Shown: one piece after another, positions 30,108 to 32,706 of the stretch
Position numbering within the stretch: position 1 is the first letter of the stretch
How the letters are laid out: each line of letters begins with the position of its first letter
From: a virus
Length of the DNA stretch: 32,706 bases
Reading direction: 5' to 3' (one strand)
IMG/VR virus record: IMGVR_UViG_3300037247_000451
Location: 1 to 32,706 of that record
Program-made: the position numbers and the translations under genes
Notes under the pieces: model-generated
The model's input: only the letters and a program-made list of their open reading frames with translations
Told to the model about the DNA's origin: nothing
Database searches by the model: none

Positions 30108-30398
30108 GTCAACCCCTACGATTTTGACCTCGATCGACCCTGACACGTCCATGTGGTCGTCAAGCATCCCCGAATCCTTCGCCAGCATCTCAAGCGCCTT
30201 GTTCGCCGCTGAGGGTGAACCGAAACGGAGCACCACAGGCTCACCGTCTAGGGAGTGCAGGGTCTCGTAACGGGGCCAATTGACCACGACGGACTGCATC
30301 AGCATGGAACGGATGAGCTGAGGGGGCACCTTGACGTCAGCGGATTCGACCTCACGGGCGGTATCAAGCCAGGTGGCTAGTTCTGTGGATGTGCTCAT
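30090..30398 (-). CDS. Hypothetical protein (102 aa)
   Basis: The protein starts MSTSTELATWLDTAREVESA and has a central beta-like section (PVVLRFGSPSAANKALEMLA). It ends with SIEVKIVGVDVEDLK, matching the ends of the two downstream proteins in the VEDL residues. A function in DNA packaging is possible because it lies upstream of the terminase, but no small-terminase signature is seen. Confidence 0.6.
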   Translation of the reverse strand: MSTSTELATWLDTAREVESADVKVPPQLIRSMLMQSVVVNWPRYETLHSLDGEPVVLRFGSPSAANKALEMLAKDSGMLDDHMDVSGSIEVKIVGVDVEDLK

Positions 30399-30700
30399 TC
30401 CGTGCCAAATGTCAAAGTCATAGCGGCCTTATGACCTACGAGAGCTTCGGCCTCTGTGGAATAGCGCCACTGCCCCTCGTCGTGTTCCCCGCCAAAGATC
30501 ATGGTTTCGAAGATGAGCGGTGGACCATCACCATACTGGTGGTTTAGTCCGAGAAACACGGTTGACACTCGGATGTCATCTCGTTCTTCAAGGGCTACTC
30601 GGTATTCCTTATCCCAGTCATAGCCAGAGTCCTTCCATCTTTCGAGCCTTTGCTCAAAGGTGATCGGATTACCTTGTCGGTCGTAATAGAAGTCGTCCAT
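30395..30700 (-). CDS. Conserved phage protein of unknown function (101 aa)
   Basis: The sequence MDDFYYDRQGNPITFEQRLE and RVSTVFLGLNHQYGDGPPLI then FETMIFGGEHDEGQWRYSTE, closing with EAEALVGH, is a family I recognise as widespread in phages of actinobacteria and proteobacteria. It has no known activity. The ATG at 30700 overlaps the upstream stop (TGATG); a GTG one codon earlier is also possible. Confidence 0.8.
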   Translation of the reverse strand: MDDFYYDRQGNPITFEQRLERWKDSGYDWDKEYRVALEERDDIRVSTVFLGLNHQYGDGPPLIFETMIFGGEHDEGQWRYSTEAEALVGHKAAMTLTFGTE

Positions 30701-30924
30701 CACCCCACTAACTCCCTTCGCCAGCGGTACAACGTGGACACCGTGACCTCTACCTCGGTCTGAGCGTCCAACGCTGCCGCCAACTGCTCAGGCGAGAAGT
30801 CACCACCCATCGCCATCAGCGCTTCATCGATGTTGGTGAGGCGGTGATCCTTGTGTGAACCGACCGTCAGGGGCTCCAATGCGAGGAGTCTGTTTACTAG
30901 GGGTCTTTGACTTCGTGTAGGCAT
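30700..30924 (-). CDS. Small HTH-like protein, first gene of the leftward operon (74 aa)
   Basis: The C-terminal half, LTNIDEALMAMGGDFSPEQL then AAALDAQTEVEVTVSTLYRW, and RRELVG at the end, looks like a helix-turn-helix: two helices and a turn before a recognition helix TVSTLYRWRREL. It is the first gene after the divergent promoter region and may regulate it. A small terminase role is an alternative, as such subunits carry an HTH, but 74 residues is short for one. Confidence 0.6.
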   Translation of the reverse strand: MPTRSQRPLVNRLLALEPLTVGSHKDHRLTNIDEALMAMGGDFSPEQLAAALDAQTEVEVTVSTLYRWRRELVG

Positions 30925-30934
30925 GATGTATGAT
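30907..30934 (+). promoter_or_regulatory. Rightward sigma70-like promoter
   Basis: TTGACT (30907-30912) and TATGAT (30929-30934) are separated by 16 bases. Transcription would begin near 30941, so the message starts only a few bases before the ATG at 30947 and would be nearly leaderless. It drives the WhiB operon. Confidence 0.7.
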
Positions 30935-30949
30935 ACTATACACATCATG
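30922..30949. repeat. Inverted repeat spanning both start codons
   Basis: CATGATGT (30922-30929) and ACATCATG (30942-30949) are perfect inverted repeats with a 12-base spacer. The arms contain the start codons of both divergent genes, and the spacer holds most of the two -10 boxes. It looks like an operator for a dimeric regulator; which protein binds is unknown. Confidence 0.6.
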
Positions 30950-30962
30950 GCCGATAATCCAA
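30935..30962 (-). promoter_or_regulatory. Leftward sigma70-like promoter, back-to-back
   Basis: On the minus strand TTGGAT (30962-30957) and TATAGT (30940-30935) are separated by 16 bases. The -10 box abuts that of the rightward promoter. Transcription would start near 30928, four bases before the ATG at 30924, again nearly leaderless. The two promoters cannot easily be occupied together. Confidence 0.65.
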
Positions 30963-31273
30963 GTACCGACCTCCAAGACGCACTCGACCGATGGGATTCG
31001 GAACGAAGTGAACACGTCATACGTCGGCAACGAGGCAGCGACGACGTTGACCTCTTTGTGGAGGCGGCGAGGCTGGTAGCCGATGGGATACCGACATATC
31101 TGGTGTTCACCCGAAACGATGACGTTGAATATTTGGGCCACATTTATCAGGGCAAAGAAGCACAGCGAATGGCAGACAACCCGAATCTGCCTGGCGAGTG
31201 GCTAGTTGTCATCGAACCTCTAGGAGACACCGATGAGCGACCGAACGAGGTATCGCTTGGGAGACCAACATGA
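30947..31273 (+). CDS. Hypothetical protein, first gene of the plus-strand operon (108 aa)
   Basis: The ATG at 30947 was preferred to one at 30923, which would lie inside the promoter. The protein starts MADNPSTDLQDALDRWDSER and has DLFVEAARLVADGIPTYLVF, then NDDVEYLGHIYQGKEAQRMA. Its EAARLVA segment is encoded by the same 21 bases as in the next gene. Function is not recognised. Confidence 0.7.
   Translation: MADNPSTDLQDALDRWDSERSEHVIRRQRGSDDVDLFVEAARLVADGIPTYLVFTRNDDVEYLGHIYQGKEAQRMADNPNLPGEWLVVIEPLGDTDERPNEVSLGRPT
31061..31081 (+). repeat. 21-base direct repeat, copy 1
   Basis: The bases from GAGGCGGCGAGG through CTGGTAGCC occur identically at 31061-31081 and 31429-31449, in the same frame, encoding EAARLVA in two neighbouring genes. 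A shorter part (CTGGTAGCCGATGG) recurs at 32507-32520. Confidence 0.85.
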
Positions 31274-31608
31274 AGTTCTATCCGAAAAGCCTTGTTACCC
31301 AACTAGAAGACGCAAAGGCCGACCCGCCAGAATTACAAGAACACATCGACCACTGGGAAACGTGGCTGGCATCAGCACACGGATGCGACTTCGACCATGA
31401 CACCATGCAAGCAATCCTGCATGTGAATGAGGCGGCGAGGCTGGTAGCCAACCTGCTCACTCCCGAAGAAATCAGCGAAATCATCAATTCTCAAACAGTC
31501 GAAGATGGTTGGTTCAACCCATTCCACGCCCAAGCTGTTCTTCTGACTATCGGCATGGGCGACAAACGATGGTCTCGGAGTATTGACACCGAGAGAGAGC
31601 ACCGATGA
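31270..31608 (+). CDS. Hypothetical protein (112 aa)
   Basis: It overlaps the first gene by ATGA. The sequence is helical, MKFYPKSLVTQLEDAKADPP and then HVNEAARLVANLLTPEEISE, and shares the EAARLVA stretch with its neighbour. The rest of the two proteins differs. It may be a diverged partner of the first gene. Function is unknown. Confidence 0.65.
   Translation: MKFYPKSLVTQLEDAKADPPELQEHIDHWETWLASAHGCDFDHDTMQAILHVNEAARLVANLLTPEEISEIINSQTVEDGWFNPFHAQAVLLTIGMGDKRWSRSIDTEREHR
31429..31449 (+). repeat. 21-base direct repeat, copy 2
   Basis: Second identical copy of the repeat described at 31061-31081, in the gene at 31270-31608. The surrounding bases differ, so the identity is local. Confidence 0.85.
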
Positions 31609-31814
31609 GTCTGGTAGAGATTCTTATAGGAGTGAGTGTTACCACTGGCACATCAGGGGTCCTCTCTACGAATTACGATAACTGGACCCCAGACCAGCCG
31701 CCATACCTAACAACAGGCTGGTGGATACCTGGCTGGTGCTATCAGATCGGATGCGTCTATCGCCGCTGGCGAATAAGGCAGCTCGTCCGTAAGATTCTCT
31801 CAAACACCCAATGA
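31605..31814 (+). CDS. Hypothetical Trp-rich protein (69 aa)
   Basis: The protein begins MSLVEILIGVSVTTGTSGVL, which could be a membrane anchor or a weak signal, and then PYLTTGWWIPGWCYQIGCVY followed by RRWRIRQLVRKI. The Trp and basic residues suggest a membrane-associated peptide. It overlaps the previous gene by ATGA. Confidence 0.6.
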   Translation: MSLVEILIGVSVTTGTSGVLSTNYDNWTPDQPPYLTTGWWIPGWCYQIGCVYRRWRIRQLVRKILSNTQ

Positions 31815-31834
31815 CTCGACGTGAGGACCCCTGA
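31811..31834 (+). other. Seven-codon minicistron linking two genes
   Basis: ATG at 31811 overlaps the previous stop (ATGA), encodes MTRREDP and stops in TGA at 31832-31834, which overlaps the next ATG (TGATG). It may carry ribosomes across the 19-base gap between the two genes rather than make a useful peptide. Confidence 0.45.
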
Positions 31835-32013
31835 TGAGGAGAGCGAAGGATAGAACCAAGGTCGCCATGATCCGTCTAAGGGATGAATTGTCAGATGTCG
31901 CCGTTGTCGGGATGTTCGTTGAGGTCCGCGAGGGCGAATACGACGGTGCTACCTACGAGCTAATCGAGCAAGTAGATGATGGGACATGGAAGGTGCGCAA
32001 GGTTGTCACATGA
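31834..32013 (+). CDS. Hypothetical small protein (59 aa)
   Basis: A 59-codon frame between the Trp-rich gene and whiB. It starts MRRAKDRTKVAMIRLRDELS and has a beta-rich end (DGATYELIEQVDDGTWKVRK). Its TGA overlaps the WhiB start (ATGA). It could be a small OB-like or SH3-like barrel. No family is recognised. Confidence 0.65.
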   Translation: MRRAKDRTKVAMIRLRDELSDVAVVGMFVEVREGEYDGATYELIEQVDDGTWKVRKVVT

Positions 32014-32345
32014 GAACAGAGGCCCAGGTCCCCAAATCATCACATGGACCACCGGGGATACCTGGGTCTCGCGCTATCACCAATGATAGCACCCAAATGA
32101 CCTGGCGTTCTAACGCCGCCTGTCTCGGCTCTGACCCCGATCTGTTCTTCATCACCCATCCCGGCCGGCGGGGAGGTGTCGCATTGGGAATCACCAAGCC
32201 GGCAATGAGACTGTGTTCCCGTTGTCCGGTGACCGGTGAATGTCTCTCCTACGCCATGGCGACACCGGAGGGCAAAGACTTTGGGATCTGGGGTGGGATG
32301 ACGGAGCGGCTCAGGCTGAGACGAACTAGGATTTCATACTCGTGA
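32010..32345 (+). CDS. whiB: WhiB-family transcription regulator
   Basis: The 111-residue product has all marks of WhiB: SNAACLGSDPDLFF with Cys38, LCSRCPVTGECLSYA with Cys69, Cys72 and Cys78, then the GIWGG turn (residues 92-96) and a basic tail RLRLRRTR. The four Cys hold an iron-sulfur cluster and the tail contacts DNA; WhiB proteins bind the host primary sigma factor. The family is confined to Actinomycetota and their phages, so it indicates the host group. The start ATG at 32010 overlaps the upstream stop. It may reprogramme host or phage transcription. Confidence 0.95.
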   Translation: MRTEAQVPKSSHGPPGIPGSRAITNDSTQMTWRSNAACLGSDPDLFFITHPGRRGGVALGITKPAMRLCSRCPVTGECLSYAMATPEGKDFGIWGGMTERLRLRRTRISYS

Positions 32346-32530
32346 CCACCAAATGGGGCACCACCGATCGTGTCTACTACTGCGAAGTCCATGACTCCAT
32401 GATCCGCAAACTGACTGTGGAGTTATCCGACGAGCCTCAGTGTGATTGGGCGTTGGCATCTCACATCCCGTCATTTGTGGAGCCGTGTGTGATAGCAATT
32501 ATGAAGCTGGTAGCCGATGGATCAGGCTGA
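32342..32530 (+). CDS. Hypothetical small protein (62 aa)
   Basis: The start is GTG overlapping the WhiB stop (GTGA). The protein begins MTTKWGTTDRVYYCEVHDSM and ends PCVIAIMKLVADGSG. Its LVADG end resembles the shared segment of the first plus-strand gene. Three Cys residues are present. No family is recognised. Confidence 0.6.
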   Translation: MTTKWGTTDRVYYCEVHDSMIRKLTVELSDEPQCDWALASHIPSFVEPCVIAIMKLVADGSG

Positions 32531-32675
32531 GACGGGCTATGACTCTGGTCTGGTGAATCCAACAAGAATCCCCTGGTGGATCTGGCGGCCGATCTGCCGT
32601 CTCCTTGGCCATCGCTGGTATCCGTTCAACCCGGCCGGATGGTCATACTGCCGCTGTAGTCGTCCACTAAGGTAA
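32517..32675 (+). CDS. Small Trp/Cys protein (52 aa)
   Basis: A 52-codon frame overlapping the previous gene by 14 bases. It reads NPTRIPWWIWRPICRLLGHR, then PAGWSYCRCSRP, so Cys residues flank a GHRW turn, similar to small actinophage proteins with a CRLxGHRW ... CRxC pattern. A small zinc site is plausible. Function is unknown. Confidence 0.6.
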   Translation: MDQAETGYDSGLVNPTRIPWWIWRPICRLLGHRWYPFNPAGWSYCRCSRPLR

Positions 32676-32677
32676 GG

Positions 32678-32706
32678 ATGAGTTCCCTTGGTCGGGTGCT
32701 CAAAAC
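32678..32706 (+). CDS. Possible gene start cut by the window end
   Basis: An ATG at 32678 follows AAGGTAAGG and stays open for nine codons (MSSLGRVLK) to the window edge. The good ribosome-binding site and the run of plus-strand genes support it; the length seen is too short to judge. Confidence 0.3.

Noticed and set aside
1-32706. Joining the two window ends as a circular genome
   Set aside because: No terminal repeat is visible, and the frame at position 1 would continue antisense to the last plus-strand genes; the window edges alone cannot decide.
1-32706. tRNA genes, CRISPR arrays, insertion sequences, integrase or attachment sites
   Set aside because: I looked on both strands and saw no cloverleaf-like sequence, spaced repeats, transposase or recombinase motif.

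Overview
The window looks like most of a siphovirus genome (or a prophage segment) infecting an actinobacterium. Its modules are HK97-type head genes, a non-contractile tail with a tape measure of about 640 residues, and a lysis cassette. The host inference rests mainly on a WhiB-family iron-sulfur regulator (32010-32345), a family known from Actinomycetota and their phages. Many tiny genes with ATGA, GTGA or TGATG start/stop overlaps fit a phage. I see no integrase, DNA polymerase, primase, tRNA or CRISPR array. Base composition is moderately GC-rich by eye; I did not compute it.

Layout. Almost everything from 30924 down to 1 is on the minus strand. From right to left: (a) a small-gene leader 30924-29454 (HTH-like protein, conserved phage proteins, one membrane protein); (b) VRR-NUC nuclease and terminase large subunit; (c) a DNA methyltransferase carrying an inserted XRE-like helix-turn-helix, and a membrane protein; (d) portal, ClpP-like prohead protease and major capsid protein; (e) an unusual 4.3 kb cassette of nine small virion-like genes between capsid and connector (22250-17927), with a tandem gene duplication, a zinc ribbon, a jelly-roll-like protein, a beta-helix-like protein and a LamG-like protein; (f) connector, head-tail completion proteins, two related major tail proteins, a tail assembly chaperone, tape measure and minor tail proteins; (g) a lysis cassette with a collagen-tailed M15-like endolysin, a membrane-anchored coiled-coil protein and an r1t-type holin; (h) an early-type operon 6646-1, driven by a good sigma70-like promoter (6665-6693), with a YqaJ exonuclease and RecT annealing protein, several winged-helix regulators and many cysteine-rich miniproteins. 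A separate plus-strand operon (30947-32706) carries WhiB and small unknown proteins.

Control. The plus operon and the leftward genome are separated by only 22 bases between start codons. That gap holds two back-to-back sigma70-like promoters whose -10 boxes abut, inside an 8-bp inverted repeat covering both start codons. A 19-20 bp motif recurs upstream of the portal, protease/capsid and connector genes and may be a late promoter or operator. With WhiB and at least four HTH proteins, the window suggests a layered transcription programme; that reading is inference.

The strongest points for novelty are the capsid-adjacent decoration/adhesion cassette, the recurring motif, the divergent promoter switch, the collagen-tailed endolysin, the HTH inserted between zinc-ligand-like cysteines of the methyltransferase, and the large set of cysteine-rich miniproteins, one zinc motif occurring both free-standing and fused to a LexA-like winged helix.
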